DNA of 64,000 nt, from the NCBI RefSeq assembly GCF_030499575.1, contig NZ_JASTLC010000001.1, positions 6,596,001 through 6,660,000 on the forward strand, in the 5' to 3' direction. The notes under the pieces are model-generated. The model was not told the origin of the DNA and did no database searches. It saw only the letters and a list, made by a program, of their open reading frames with translations. This document shows, in pieces, positions 8,627 through 17,273 of the stretch. Within the stretch, counting starts at the first letter, position 1. Each line of letters starts with the position of its first letter. The position numbers were made by a program, and so were the translations under genes. Source of the stretch: Streptomyces sp. DG2A-72 (GTDB lineage Bacteria; Actinomycetota; Actinomycetes; Streptomycetales; Streptomycetaceae).

Positions 8627-9208
8627 ATGAGCATTCGGTTCACTGCGAAGGCCCGCAGGGGGATGGTCGCGTTGACGCTTACGGCCGGTCTGGCCGTCGG
8701 TGTGGCCGGTTGCGGTGGCGGTGGTGGTGGCGACGAGAAGCCGGAGGCGTCCGCATCGGCATCCAAGGACGGCGGATCCGACCCGAGTACTCAGGAGGGC
8801 CAGTCGGACACGCCAATGGCTGAGTTGAAGGGCTCGAACGGACTACTCCTCCAGATCGCGTCTGCTCAGCGTGACGCCGGCGGCTTCGTCACGGTGAACG
8901 CCGAACTGAAGAACGACGGTGCCGAGAGCGTCACGGTGCCCGCGGCACTGAGCGGAAACGAGACCGAGATCGTCAGAAACGGCAGGTCGCTCGGGGGCGC
9001 CACGCTGGTCGACTCGAAGAGCAAGAAGCGGTACTACGTACTGCGCGACACGGATGGCCGTCCGCTGACAACCACGGGCTTCTCGATCCTCAAGGCCGGC
9101 GACAGCCTCGCTGTGTTCATGCAGTTCCCGGCACCGCCCGCGGACACGACCGAAGTGGCGTTCCAGCTGCCGACGTTCGCCTCCGCCACCATCCAGATCT
9201 CCGGGTGA
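8627..9208 (+). CDS. Secreted lipoprotein of the tad locus
   Basis: 193 residues. Lipoprotein signal peptide (Arg-rich n-region, LTLTAGLAVGVAGC, with lipobox VAGC), then a Gly/Ser/Asp-rich linker and a beta-rich domain of about 120 residues (VNAELKNDGAESVTVPAAL ... GDSLAVFMQFP). That domain resembles the immunoglobulin-like DUF4352 type of extracellular lipoprotein in pattern only. The ATG at 8627 follows AAGGA. It sits between the TadG-like gene and an OmpA-domain gene, so a role in anchoring the pilus outside the membrane is likely but not shown. Confidence 0.75.
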   Translation: MSIRFTAKARRGMVALTLTAGLAVGVAGCGGGGGGDEKPEASASASKDGGSDPSTQEGQSDTPMAELKGSNGLLLQIASAQRDAGGFVTVNAELKNDGAESVTVPAALSGNETEIVRNGRSLGGATLVDSKSKKRYYVLRDTDGRPLTTTGFSILKAGDSLAVFMQFPAPPADTTEVAFQLPTFASATIQISG

Positions 9209-9216
9209 GGCCGACG

Positions 9217-9864
9217 ATGACCGCCACCTCGACCTGGAGCGTGCCTCCCCGTCTCGCCCTGACCCTCGGTGCTACGTCCGTCATGGTCGCCGCCACCCTG
9301 CTGGCCCCGACCCATGCCCGTGCCGCCGACGGCCCCAGCGTGCCTCCAGGCACCGAACCCTCCGCTTCCGCCCCCGTCGAGGTCGACCCCAACGACCCCG
9401 ACCTCAAGCTCCCCGAGGGGGCCACGCTCGCCGAACCCAAGGTGCTGGACATCAAGCAGGTCGTCGAGGACCAGAGCGGCGACGAACGCCGGGAGGACAC
9501 CAACGCGGACGTGAAGTTCGCGCTCCAGGCGGAGGTCCTGTTCCCGAAGGACAGCGCGAGATTGACGGGCGAGGCAAGGTCGCGCCTCTCGGCCATCGCG
9601 GACGAGATCAAGACCCAGAACGCGACACGCATCCGCGTCTTCGGCTTCACGGACAACCTCGGCTCGTCCGCCCACGGCGACGTCCTCTCCAAACAGCGCG
9701 CCAACGCCGTACAGGAAGTCCTGGACGACGAACTGAACGACCCCAACATCACCTTCGAGGTCCGCGGCTACGGCGAGCAGTACCCGATCGCCTCGAACGC
9801 CACGGAGGAGAGCCGCAGGAAGAACCGAAGGGTGGAGGTGACCTTCCCGCGTTCCGAGAACTGA
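9217..9864 (+). CDS. Secreted OmpA-family peptidoglycan-binding protein
   Basis: 215 residues. Sec signal peptide (ALTLGATSVMVAATLLAPTHARA), a Pro/Asp-rich linker, then an OmpA C-terminal domain (VLFPKDSARLTGEARSRL ... IRVFGFTDNLGS ... LSKQRANAVQEVL ... GYGEQYPIASNATEESRRKNRRVEV) with the Asp and Arg residues that bind diaminopimelate. It probably ties the pilus complex to peptidoglycan. The ATG at 9217 has GAGG upstream; a GTG at 9205 overlapping the previous stop is an alternative. Confidence 0.85.
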   Translation: MTATSTWSVPPRLALTLGATSVMVAATLLAPTHARAADGPSVPPGTEPSASAPVEVDPNDPDLKLPEGATLAEPKVLDIKQVVEDQSGDERREDTNADVKFALQAEVLFPKDSARLTGEARSRLSAIADEIKTQNATRIRVFGFTDNLGSSAHGDVLSKQRANAVQEVLDDELNDPNITFEVRGYGEQYPIASNATEESRRKNRRVEVTFPRSEN

Positions 9865-9884
9865 CCGTGACGGGAAAAAGAGGC

Positions 9885-9901
9885 GTATACGTCACGTATA
9901 C
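9885..9901. promoter_or_regulatory. Palindromic operator overlapping a -10 box of the TA operon
   Basis: GTATACGTCACGTATAC is a perfect odd palindrome (8-bp arms, one central base) ending 8 bases before the antitoxin ATG. TATACT (9897-9902) inside it resembles a -10 box and would put transcription start at or next to the ATG at 9910. No ribosome site precedes the ATG. The layout fits autorepression by the antitoxin and a leaderless transcript. No convincing -35 was seen. Confidence 0.55.
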
Positions 9902-9909
9902 TTGCGCCC

Positions 9910-10191
9910 ATGTCTGACGTCATGATCCGCGTGCCCGCCGAAGTCCGTGACCAACTCGCCGCAGTGGCCGAGGCGCGTGGGACCAGTCTCCGTGCCCTGA
10001 TGCAGGAAATAGCGGCTCAGACTCTGACGCCCGAGCAGATCAAGGAGCGAGCCGATCGCACCCGTGCCCTGCTCGCCGAGCGGTTCGGCCACTACGTGAC
10101 GGATGACGAATCCGCGGACATGCGGCGCAAGATGCGGGAAGCCACGGCCGCACACAGGGCTGCTCTCGCCGGGGCGGAGTCGTCTCGTTGA
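9910..10191 (+). CDS. VapB-like antitoxin
   Basis: 93 residues. The N-terminus (MSDVMIRVPAEVRDQLAAVA ... TSLRALMQEIA) is a ribbon-helix-helix DNA-binding pattern; the charged C-terminal half (EQIKERADRTRALLAERFG ... SADMRRKMREATAAHRAAL) would wrap the toxin. The gene overlaps the next one at TTGA. It probably neutralises the PIN toxin and represses its own promoter through the GTATAC palindrome. Confidence 0.75.
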   Translation: MSDVMIRVPAEVRDQLAAVAEARGTSLRALMQEIAAQTLTPEQIKERADRTRALLAERFGHYVTDDESADMRRKMREATAAHRAALAGAESSR

Positions 10192-10580
10192 ACGAGATCG
10201 AGCACTATGTCCTCGATAGTCCCACGCTGCTGGCGATGGGGGGCAACAAGCAGGTCTCCGGCCTCATCCATGCCGCGGCATCCAGCGATGATGTGCGCCT
10301 GTGGCTGCCCGTTCTGTGCCTTGTGGAGGCTGAGCGCGAGCGTGCGGGGATCGTGGCCCATGCGGGGGTACTGCGGGACGTGTTCCGCATTATCGACGAC
10401 GACTACGCGATGGCCATGACCGTCGGGGAACTGCTGCGCGACGGTGTCGTCTTCGGTGTCGCCGCAGCCGTACATGTGGCGCGACCGAACCCGATGCTTC
10501 CCGACGGAGCACTGGTTGCCACGGTCGCACCTGAGGCCTACGCCGGGCTGGGAGTCGGGGTCATGGACCTGAACCGCTGA
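10188..10580 (+). CDS. PIN-like toxin of a VapBC-type pair
   Basis: 130 residues. TTG start overlapping the antitoxin stop, with GGCGGAG upstream. The fold pattern fits a small PIN domain: N-terminal YVLDSPTLLAM with the first acidic residue, central LVEAERERAG, then PDGALVATVAPEAYAGLG and DLNR at the end. PIN toxins are metal-dependent RNases. The acidic triad is not fully clear by eye, so activity is uncertain. The frame continues after the stop into an HTH remnant. Confidence 0.65.
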   Translation: MNEIEHYVLDSPTLLAMGGNKQVSGLIHAAASSDDVRLWLPVLCLVEAERERAGIVAHAGVLRDVFRIIDDDYAMAMTVGELLRDGVVFGVAAAVHVARPNPMLPDGALVATVAPEAYAGLGVGVMDLNR

Positions 10581-10592
10581 TGGGCCGGCGGT

Positions 10593-10769
10593 TTGGGGGA
10601 GCGCCTGGGTGTGACCGCCGATGACGTGGAGGCCATCGAGCTGGGCGGAATGCTTCCCATCACCGCAGACCTGCTGGTCAGGCTGGCGGCAGCGCTGGAG
10701 GTCGCGGTGGACCTGCATGTCGTCGCCGACGGGCGTAACACCGTGGTGTTCGAAGAGCGCGCTGCGTAG
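10593..10769 (+). pseudogene. C-terminal remnant of an XRE-type antitoxin/regulator
   Basis: In the same frame as the PIN toxin and starting just after its stop, a 58-codon stretch reads LGERLGVTADDVEAIELGG then ITADLLVRLAAALEVAVDLH. This looks like the second half of a Cro/C1 helix-turn-helix plus the C-terminal strand of HigA-like antitoxins. The first recognition helices are missing and starts are only TTG (10593) or GTG (10611). It is probably the tail of a deleted toxin-antitoxin gene, though a short expressed protein cannot be excluded. Confidence 0.5.
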
Positions 10770-10812
10770 CGGCACGGCCACACGCCACACCGGACTGCGT
10801 CAGCATCATCCG

Positions 10813-11235
10813 TTACCGAATGTCGTGCCCGGGGTGGGTCTGGTCGTACTCGCGACGGGCCTCGGCGATGACGGCCCGATGGCTGAGAGACCAGTCGGCG
10901 AGTGCCTTGACCAGGTGGGTCAGGCCGGCCCCGGTCTCGGTCAGGCGGTAGTCCACGTGGGCCGGGACGGTGGGGTAGACGGTGCGCAGGACGAGTCCGT
11001 CGCGTTCCAGCCTGCGCACGGTGAGGGTGAGCATGCGCTGGGAGATGCCGTCGATGGCCCGTTGCAGTTCCCGGAAGCGGCGCGGTCCGCCGGCGAGTTC
11101 GACGATCACGAGTACCGACCACTTGTCCCCGATCCGGTCCAGGACATCGCGGATCCCGCAGTCCGGGTGGTCTTCGCGCCCGCAGGGATCGAGGTCTGCG
11201 GGCGCGGCGGTTACCTCAGTGTGCGTGGGTGACAT
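10813..11235 (-). CDS. HxlR-family transcriptional regulator
   Basis: 140 residues. N-terminal [27 protein letters not shown] carries the HxlR signature, followed by the winged helix ([31 protein letters not shown]) and the wing ([16 protein letters not shown]). The two Cys residues near the N-terminus could act as a redox or electrophile switch, as in QorR/YodB relatives. The ATG at 11235 gives the normal length. It is divergent from the reductase gene, with an 88-base shared promoter region. Confidence 0.9.
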   Translation of the reverse strand: MSPTHTEVTAAPADLDPCGREDHPDCGIRDVLDRIGDKWSVLVIVELAGGPRRFRELQRAIDGISQRMLTLTVRRLERDGLVLRTVYPTVPAHVDYRLTETGAGLTHLVKALADWSLSHRAVIAEARREYDQTHPGHDIR

Positions 11236-11323
11236 CAAACTGCCTTCTTGTGGCCGGTATGCGGGCGGTTCAGGATCAAGCGTAGTTACCGAAGAGAACC
11301 ACCGACGGAAGACTACGACTGAC

Positions 11324-12145
11324 ATGATTCTGGTGACCGGAGCGAACGGGAGCCTCGGCTCTGCCACTCTCGCGGCGCTGCATGCCCGCGACGCGACAGC
11401 GACAGGCGGCAGCCGCACTCCGAACGGCGAGTTGCGGCGGCTCGATTTCGACGATCCCTCCGGCATGGACCTCGCCGGTGTGTCCACCCTGGTGCTGATT
11501 TCCGCCGGGTATGCCGAAGACGACCAGGTCATCGGGCGGCACACGGCCGTCCTTGACGCTGCCGTCCGAGACGGCGTCCGGCATGTCGTCTACACCAGCC
11601 TGACCGGTGCCGGTGAGCACCTCGGTTTCGCGCTGGCGCACCGCGCGACCGAACGGCTCATGCGCGTTTGCGGCTTGCCGTGGACGATCCTGCGCAACGG
11701 CCTCTACGCCGAACTCTTCGGCGGACTACTGATGTGGGCCGACGGCGGCGTGGAGTCCGCGTTCGGCGACGGCGCCCTGGCCGCGGTCGCCCGTGCCGAC
11801 CTGGCCGAGGCCGCGGCGGTCATCGCGGCGGATCCGGCACCGCACAGCGGGCGTACCTACGACCTCGTCGGCACGCCCATCACGGCAGCGCACGTAGCCG
11901 GCCGGCTCGGCGTCCCGCACCGCACCATCGGTCTGGCCGAGTACCGGCGCAGGCTCCTCAACGAGGTGACGGGACTCCTGCCGTTCCAGCCACCCATGCT
12001 CGCCTCGATCGCGACCGGCGTCCGGCACGGCTTTCTGGACGGCACCGGCCCCGACCTCCCGGACATCCTCGGCCGCGAGGTTTCCGACCCACTGGCCACG
12101 GCTGTCGCAGCCGCGGCGGCCACGAGACCGTCGGCAGGTGGATGA
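11324..12145 (+). CDS. NmrA/QorB-like NAD(P)H quinone reductase
   Basis: 273 residues. Rossmann fold with [21 protein letters not shown] at the N-terminus, [10 protein letters not shown], and substrate-side segments like those of QorB/YtfG and other NmrA-type atypical short-chain reductases. The frame is open upstream, but the ATG at 11324 begins exactly at the Rossmann strand. In E. coli a qorB-like gene also pairs with an HxlR gene (ytfG/ytfH), which supports quinone or electrophile detoxification under HxlR control. Confidence 0.8.
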   Translation: MILVTGANGSLGSATLAALHARDATATGGSRTPNGELRRLDFDDPSGMDLAGVSTLVLISAGYAEDDQVIGRHTAVLDAAVRDGVRHVVYTSLTGAGEHLGFALAHRATERLMRVCGLPWTILRNGLYAELFGGLLMWADGGVESAFGDGALAAVARADLAEAAAVIAADPAPHSGRTYDLVGTPITAAHVAGRLGVPHRTIGLAEYRRRLLNEVTGLLPFQPPMLASIATGVRHGFLDGTGPDLPDILGREVSDPLATAVAAAAATRPSAGG

Positions 12146-12233
12146 CGGCGGTGTGCGGGTGTCGGTAGGTGCACCGTCCGCCGGGTGGGCAGAGCCATGG
12201 TGAGGGACAAAGAGCGTTCATAGCCTCTTAGCC

Positions 12234-13238
12234 ATGGCTGACAAAGAGAGCACTGAGAAGGCCGCGACCTCGCGGCGACAGGCATTGCGACGTCTCGCCG
12301 CAGGCGCCGGCGGGGCCGCGCTCGCCGTGGGCGTGGGTGCGGGAACCGCGCGCGCAACCGACGCCGACCGGGCCACGCCACGGACCCGCCACGGCATCCG
12401 TACGTATGTCCTGGTCCACGGCACCCATAGCGCGGGTGCCTTCTGGACGGCGATCGGCAGAGAACTGGCGCTGCGCGGGCACCGCGTCGTCACGGTGGAC
12501 CAACCGCTGCACGGTACCGAGAAGTTCATCCCGAAGGCGTATCAGACGCAGGACTTGAGCGCCCTCGCGACGGAGCCCTCGCCGGTCGCCGCGCTCACCC
12601 TGGACGACTTCGAACGGCGGGTCACCGGCGTCGTACGACGCGCCGCGCGGCTCGGCGGTCCCGTGGTACTGGTCGGGCACAGCATGGGCGGGCTCTCGGT
12701 GAGCCGGGTGGCGAACGCCGTGCCTGAACTCCTGGCCCACATCTGCTACATGGCCGCGTTCTGCCCGAGCCGCAGCATGCCGTCCCTGAACGAGTGCGCG
12801 GGCTCGCCCGAAGGGCAACTCGCCATCAGCCCGCTGGAGCAGATCGTCGGCGACCCGGGGAAGCTGGGTGTGCTGCGCCTCAACTGGCGTACCTCCAGCA
12901 GCCGTGACCTCGCCGTCTTCAAGGAGATGACCTGCGCGGAGTACACGGATGCCGAGTTCCTGCGGGTGCTGGAGGGTTTGCAGGCGGACGAGTCGATGAC
13001 GGCGTACGCGGGCCGGGCCGTCGGGCGCGCGGAGACGTGGGGGCGGATTCCGCGCACGTATCTGCGGTTCGGCAAGGACAGGACCGTCGCCACGGCACTC
13101 CAGGACCGCATGATCGCCGAAGCCGATGAACTCACCCCGTACAACCGCTTCAGGGTCCACAACTTCCCCGGCTCCGGCCACATGGGCCCCACGGACCCAA
13201 CTCGCGTGACGGACCTCCTGCACGGGCTGCGGCTGTAA
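12234..13238 (+). CDS. Tat-exported alpha/beta hydrolase
   Basis: 334 residues. The N-terminus has a twin-arginine signal (SRRQALRRLAAGAGGAALAVG, then ARA). The hydrolase core shows the oxyanion segment VLVHGTHSAGAFW, the nucleophile elbow VLVGHSMGGLSV (Ser near residue 150), and a C-terminal HNFPGSGHMG with the catalytic His. Sequence style resembles plant-esterase/hydroxynitrile-lyase-like hydrolases; the substrate is unknown. It acts outside the cell or at the wall. Confidence 0.85.
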   Translation: MADKESTEKAATSRRQALRRLAAGAGGAALAVGVGAGTARATDADRATPRTRHGIRTYVLVHGTHSAGAFWTAIGRELALRGHRVVTVDQPLHGTEKFIPKAYQTQDLSALATEPSPVAALTLDDFERRVTGVVRRAARLGGPVVLVGHSMGGLSVSRVANAVPELLAHICYMAAFCPSRSMPSLNECAGSPEGQLAISPLEQIVGDPGKLGVLRLNWRTSSSRDLAVFKEMTCAEYTDAEFLRVLEGLQADESMTAYAGRAVGRAETWGRIPRTYLRFGKDRTVATALQDRMIAEADELTPYNRFRVHNFPGSGHMGPTDPTRVTDLLHGLRL

Positions 13239-13295
13239 CAGCTCACACCTGCCGAACAGACTGCCTGAGTACGGTGACGTCCGCTGATCCGGTTC

Positions 13296-13317
13296 GTGCA
13301 GGCCACGTGGCCTGCAC
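13296..13317. repeat. Perfect 22-bp palindrome between genes
   Basis: Arm GTGCAGGCCAC followed directly by its reverse complement. It lies 58 bases after the hydrolase stop in a 271-base stretch (13239-13509) without a convincing gene. With no loop and no T-run it looks more like a dimeric protein-binding site than a terminator. Confidence 0.6.
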
Positions 13318-13355
13318 CACACCGGGATTGCCCTGCCCACGGATCCGGGAAGAGA

Positions 13356-13375
13356 TCACGGAGCTGTCTCCGTGA
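13356..13375. terminator. Possible stem-loop between convergent genes
   Basis: TCACGGAG, loop CTGT, CTCCGTGA: 8-bp perfect arms with a 4-base loop, between the hydrolase (+) and the DUF192 gene (-). No T-run follows on either strand, so terminator function is a guess. Confidence 0.35.
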
Positions 13376-13509
13376 GACTCTGCGAAGGGAATCCGACCCG
13401 TGACCACCGCGATCGCGACGATCACCCGAGAGGTCCGCCTCGAAATCCCCCCGGGCCGGACGGTGCAGCCGGTGGCCCGGGCGACGGTACGGCGGCGGGA
13501 GCGTAGGGA

Positions 13510-13884
13510 CTACCCGGCCCTCTCGATCCCCACCCGAACCCCGGCCCGCAACCCCCACCCCGTCATGGCCCCCGCCTCCGCCTCCAGTACATGCCGAGCA
13601 CGAAGCCGGGGCATCCCGAGCCGCCCAGGCTTCATGGTCGTCACGGCGATGACATCGAGGTGGCGGTCGAGGTAGGCGACATCGATGGGGATCCGCATCC
13701 GAAAGGTGTGCACGCTGTTGGCGGGGGAGAGCAAGATCGCCCCGTCAACGGCGTCCCGCCCCAACAGCCCTTTGGTACGGGCGCGATACGAGGCGGCGAT
13801 CTCCAGAGGGACGGAGACGACATCCCCACGGTCAGCCCCGTACACGACCAACTTCCCGCGTCCGTCTCGCCAGCTCCGCCGCAT
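13510..13884 (-). CDS. DUF192 family protein
   Basis: 124 residues. It shows the DUF192 pattern: VPLEIAASYRARTKGLLGRD, ILLSPANSVHTFRMRIPIDVAYLD, and VLEAEAGAMTGWGLRAGVRV. The biochemical role of the family is unsettled. The ATG at 13884 gives normal length, but the ribosome site is weak and the frame stays open upstream, so the start is uncertain. It runs opposite to the flavin oxidoreductase gene, with 78 bases between them. Confidence 0.8.
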   Translation of the reverse strand: MRRSWRDGRGKLVVYGADRGDVVSVPLEIAASYRARTKGLLGRDAVDGAILLSPANSVHTFRMRIPIDVAYLDRHLDVIAVTTMKPGRLGMPRLRARHVLEAEAGAMTGWGLRAGVRVGIERAG

Positions 13885-13962
13885 TCCAGCAGGGTGACAC
13901 AAGGCCGTGTACGCGCGGAAAAGATGTTGTCCATTGCGTCGCGGCCCGGGTAGGAAGGCCGT

Positions 13963-14841
13963 ATGACGACTGGACTCGGTGCCGTGTTCCGCCCTCAGCT
14001 GCCGCCCGAGCGACTGCGGGAGGTCGCCCGGCTCGCAGACGAGACGGGACTTGAAGAGCTCTGGCTGTGGGAGGACTGCTTCCGGGAGGGTGGGTTGTCG
14101 ACCGCGGCCGCCGCTCTCGCCTGGACCGAGCGGGTGCGCATCGGGGTCGGGCTGCTGCCCGTGCCGCTGCGGAACGTGGCCATCACCGCGATGGAGGTCG
14201 CCTCGCTGCACCGGATGTTCCCCGGGCGCCCCATCGTCGGCGTCGGCCATGGCGTCCAGGACTGGATGGGGCAGGTGGGCGCCCGGGTCGAGTCACCCGT
14301 GACCCTGCTGCGCGAGCACCTTCTCGCCCTGCGCGCCCTGCTGCGCGGCGAGCGGATCACGACCGACGGGCGGTACGTCAAGCTCGACGACGTCGCGCTC
14401 GACTGGCCCCCCGCCGATCCCGCGCCGCCCGTCCTCGCCGGCGCCACCGGGCCCCGCTCGCTGCGGCTGGCCGGTGAAGCGGCCGACGGGACCATCCTCA
14501 CCGCGAGTACGCCCCCCGAAGGCGTCCGGCGTGCCCGGCAACTCATCGACGAGGGACGGGAGTCGGCCGGTCGTACCGAACCGCACAAGGTCGTCGTCTA
14601 TCTCCTCACCGCCACCGGTCCCGGCGCCGCCGCACGGCTCCGCGCCGAGCTCGACGCCGAAGGCGTGGCATCCGTCCCGGACCTCGGCGTCGCGGGAGAC
14701 GCCGGAGCCGTCGCCAAGGCCGTCCAGCGCCTCGCCGACGCCGGCGCCGACACGGTCGTCCTGCAGCCGACCGGCGACGAACCCGACCCGGAGGGGTTCG
14801 TACGGTTCGCGGCGGAAGAAGTACGGCCCCTGGTCCCGTGA
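13963..14841 (+). CDS. LLM-class (F420/FMN-dependent) oxidoreductase
   Basis: 292 residues. TIM-barrel luciferase-like pattern: GAVFRPQLPPERLREVARLA, LEELWLWEDCFREGG, RVRIGVGLLPVPLRNV, PGRPIVGVGHGVQDWM and PPVLAGATGPRSLRLAGEAA. Such enzymes use reduced F420 or FMN on small molecules; F420 is common in Streptomyces. The GTGA junction with the next gene suggests co-translation with the methyltransferase. Confidence 0.85.
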   Translation: MTTGLGAVFRPQLPPERLREVARLADETGLEELWLWEDCFREGGLSTAAAALAWTERVRIGVGLLPVPLRNVAITAMEVASLHRMFPGRPIVGVGHGVQDWMGQVGARVESPVTLLREHLLALRALLRGERITTDGRYVKLDDVALDWPPADPAPPVLAGATGPRSLRLAGEAADGTILTASTPPEGVRRARQLIDEGRESAGRTEPHKVVVYLLTATGPGAAARLRAELDAEGVASVPDLGVAGDAGAVAKAVQRLADAGADTVVLQPTGDEPDPEGFVRFAAEEVRPLVP

Positions 14842-15635
14842 GCCGACCGGCGCCCGGTGCCTCCCGCACCTACGAAGACCTCGTCGAAGAAGCCGTGGCC
14901 CACCCCACCGACGGCTGGGACTTCTCCTGGTTCCAGGGCAGGGCCACGGAGGCCCGGCCCTCGTGGCGTTACGCGGAGTCCATGGCCGCCCGCCTCCGCG
15001 GCACGACCGCGGTGCTCGACATCCAGACCGGCGGGGGAGAGGTCCTCGACTTCGCCCTGGAGCGCGCCCAGCCGGATCCACCCCTCCTCACCGTCGCCAC
15101 CGAAGGCTGGCCCCCCAACGTAGCCAAGGCCACCGCCCTCCTCCGCCCCCGCGGTGTCGCCGTCGTCGCCTCGCCCGAGGACGCCGCGTTCCCCTTCGCG
15201 GACGCGACGTTCGACCTCGTCGTCAGCCGGCACCCCGTACGCCCTCACTGGCCGGAGATCGCCCGCGTCCTCCGCCCCGGCGGCACCTACTTCGCCCAGC
15301 ACGTCGGCCCCAGCAGCGTCTTCGAACTCGTCGAGTACTTCCTCGGCCCGTTGTCCGACGAGCAGCGCAACGGCCGCCACCCCGACCGCGAGCGCGCCGA
15401 CGCCCAGGCCGCCGAGCTCGAAGTCGTCGACGTACGTGCGGAACGCCTCCGTGTGGAGTTCTACGACATCGGAGCCGTCGTCCACTTCCTGCGCAAGGTG
15501 ATCTGGATGGTCCCCGGCTTCACCGCCGAGGCCTACGAACCCCGACTCCGTGCCCTGCACGCCGAGATCGAGGCACACGGCCCCTTCGTCGCCCACAGCG
15601 CCCGCCACCTCTTCGAGCTGCGCAGGCCCGGGTGA
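14838..15635 (+). CDS. Class I SAM-dependent methyltransferase
   Basis: 265 residues. GTG start overlapping the previous stop. Motif I is VLDIQTGGGEVLDFA, motif II FPFADATFDLVVSRH, then RVLRPGGTYFAQHVGP. The fold fits UbiE/COQ5-like methyltransferases. The substrate is unknown. Immediate coupling to the LLM oxidoreductase suggests that the two enzymes act on one small molecule. The next gene, 4 bases away, is on the other strand. Confidence 0.85.
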   Translation: MSRPAPGASRTYEDLVEEAVAHPTDGWDFSWFQGRATEARPSWRYAESMAARLRGTTAVLDIQTGGGEVLDFALERAQPDPPLLTVATEGWPPNVAKATALLRPRGVAVVASPEDAAFPFADATFDLVVSRHPVRPHWPEIARVLRPGGTYFAQHVGPSSVFELVEYFLGPLSDEQRNGRHPDRERADAQAAELEVVDVRAERLRVEFYDIGAVVHFLRKVIWMVPGFTAEAYEPRLRALHAEIEAHGPFVAHSARHLFELRRPG

Positions 15636-15639
15636 CTCC

Positions 15640-16797
15640 CTACGCGTGCGGACCGGCCGTCACCGTCCCGATCACCAACTCCGGCCGCGCCTCCAGCACT
15701 TCCCCCACCCGCTCCACCTGCCGCCCCAACTCCCGTTCCTGCCGCGCCGTCAGCCGCCCCAGCGGCTCCACCGTGACCGTCGTACGACGTCCCTGGCGCC
15801 GTTGGTGCCACACGCCCGTCACCACGCCGTCGACCAGCAGCACCGGGTAGTTGCCGGCCTGACCACCCGCCAGCGCCCTCTCGTACGCCGGACCCGCGAA
15901 CAGCCGCTCACGTGGCTGGGCGGCGATGCCGTACGCGTCGAAGTACGGCAGCAACCGGACGCTACCGGCCCGGCGGCCACCCGTCGGAAACTCGGTGTCC
16001 CCCGCCGCCACCCACGCCGGCACGCCCTCGAAGTCCACCTCCTCGATCTCCCCGGCCGCCGCGAGCGTGCCGAACAGCCCGCCCGCCCAACCGCCCGAAG
16101 CGGCAAGCCATTTCGCGAAGTGCCGGGGGGTCGCGGGACCGTACGCGCGCAGATACCGGCGTACGAGCATCCCCAGCGCCTGCTCCGGCGGCAGCGGATC
16201 GAAGGCCGGCGGGCGGGTGTACGTCACCTTGCGGCCGCGGTTCGGGCCGAAGCACAGGGCACCCGACTGCCCTGCCCGGTGCATCACCTGACGCCAGCGC
16301 GGCCACATGTCCTGGAACGCGGGCATCACCCGGTCCCCGGCCCAGGGCCCCGTGCGCGCCACGACCTCCTCGCTCAGCTCGTCCACCGTCAGGCATACGC
16401 CGTCCAGCGCGTTGCCGATCGCGGCCACCACCTGCGCCACCTGCTCGTCCGTCATACGGGCAGAGGGCGCGAAAGGGCTCGGGCCCGACGGGATCGCCGT
16501 CAACGCGGCGCTCCAGAGGGCGAGTTCGTCCGCCGGGAGCAGATGCACCGTTCCGCGCGGGCCGTGCGTCTTCACGAGCGAGCGGTCCTCCCAGAGCGCG
16601 GCCCGCACGTCCGTCCGGGTCACACCGACCGTCCGCACCCCCACCGACAGCTCCGCCGCGGACAGCACTTGTGCATGCGCGCCCAGCATGGCGGAGACCA
16701 CGGCGGCCACGTTCCCGCCCGCCTTAGCAGGGTTGGCCAGGAATTGCCGTTCCAGCCGACGCGCGCTCGCCTCGTCCCAACTGATCCTCAGGGTCAT
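15640..16797 (-). CDS. AlkZ-like winged-helix DNA-binding protein
   Basis: 385 residues. It matches the HTH_42/AlkZ-like family annotated as winged-helix DNA-binding domain proteins: RISWDEASARRLERQFL, AMLGAHAQVLSAAELSVGVR, LVKTHGPRGTVHLLPADEL, and C-terminal HWRQVM-type and LLVDGVVTGVW segments. AlkZ relatives are DNA glycosylases that open interstrand crosslinks. Whether this one is a repair enzyme or only a binding protein is not visible. The ATG at 16797 is the first residue of the conserved region. Confidence 0.75.
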   Translation of the reverse strand: MTLRISWDEASARRLERQFLANPAKAGGNVAAVVSAMLGAHAQVLSAAELSVGVRTVGVTRTDVRAALWEDRSLVKTHGPRGTVHLLPADELALWSAALTAIPSGPSPFAPSARMTDEQVAQVVAAIGNALDGVCLTVDELSEEVVARTGPWAGDRVMPAFQDMWPRWRQVMHRAGQSGALCFGPNRGRKVTYTRPPAFDPLPPEQALGMLVRRYLRAYGPATPRHFAKWLAASGGWAGGLFGTLAAAGEIEEVDFEGVPAWVAAGDTEFPTGGRRAGSVRLLPYFDAYGIAAQPRERLFAGPAYERALAGGQAGNYPVLLVDGVVTGVWHQRRQGRRTTVTVEPLGRLTARQERELGRQVERVGEVLEARPELVIGTVTAGPHA

Positions 16798-17213
16798 GGG
16801 ACGACGGTAGGGCCGAAGTAGGCCGGATGCTGTCCGCTATACCGAGGAAGCGGGGCGGTCAAGTACGTGCAAATCGGGCTATTGGCGCTTTGCTGGAGAT
16901 TCACCCTTCGCATCCATGGATCATGCTCAGTTTTCACATTGTTATCGCAGGCGGCTCGCACCCGGCCAACGCTTCGCGTAAGTTCAGACCAAGGTAATTC
17001 GCGCCAGCAAAGCTGCGCGGCCGGTACCGCGCAGAGGAGGGGGCTGCGCGGTACCGTTCACCGTCAAGCGGACGTTCGCTGACGGGGTCGCCCGCCCGGG
17101 GGACGGGCGGCGAATCGCCGAGTCGTCCACATCGCTGCAATCCGGCCATGAGCCCGCCCGGAACGAGGCCATTTGCGGCCATCGTGCCGTCGTCACCCGA
17201 CTCCGGAGAGTAG
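16798..17213. other. Intergenic region without a convincing gene
   Basis: This is the first part of a 684-base gap between the AlkZ-like gene and the prenyl transferase. Bases 16860-16960 are less GC-rich than the surroundings. An 8-bp inverted repeat (CTGCGCGG ... CCGCGCAG, 17013-17034) is followed by a third copy of CTGCGCGG at 17044. Promoters for both flanking genes probably lie here; none could be pinned down. Confidence 0.5.
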
Positions 17214-17273
17214 TTGTGGCACGCCGATGCACCCAGCATCACTTACAAAGGGTTATGGTGGAAACCCCCCCTC

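Noticed and set aside
13400..13675. GTG-started ORF (MTTAIATITREVRLEIPPG...) with a weak AAGGGA upstream
   Set aside because: Most of it overlaps the DUF192 gene antisense and becomes low-complexity; no family recognised. The first 110 bases remain an open question.
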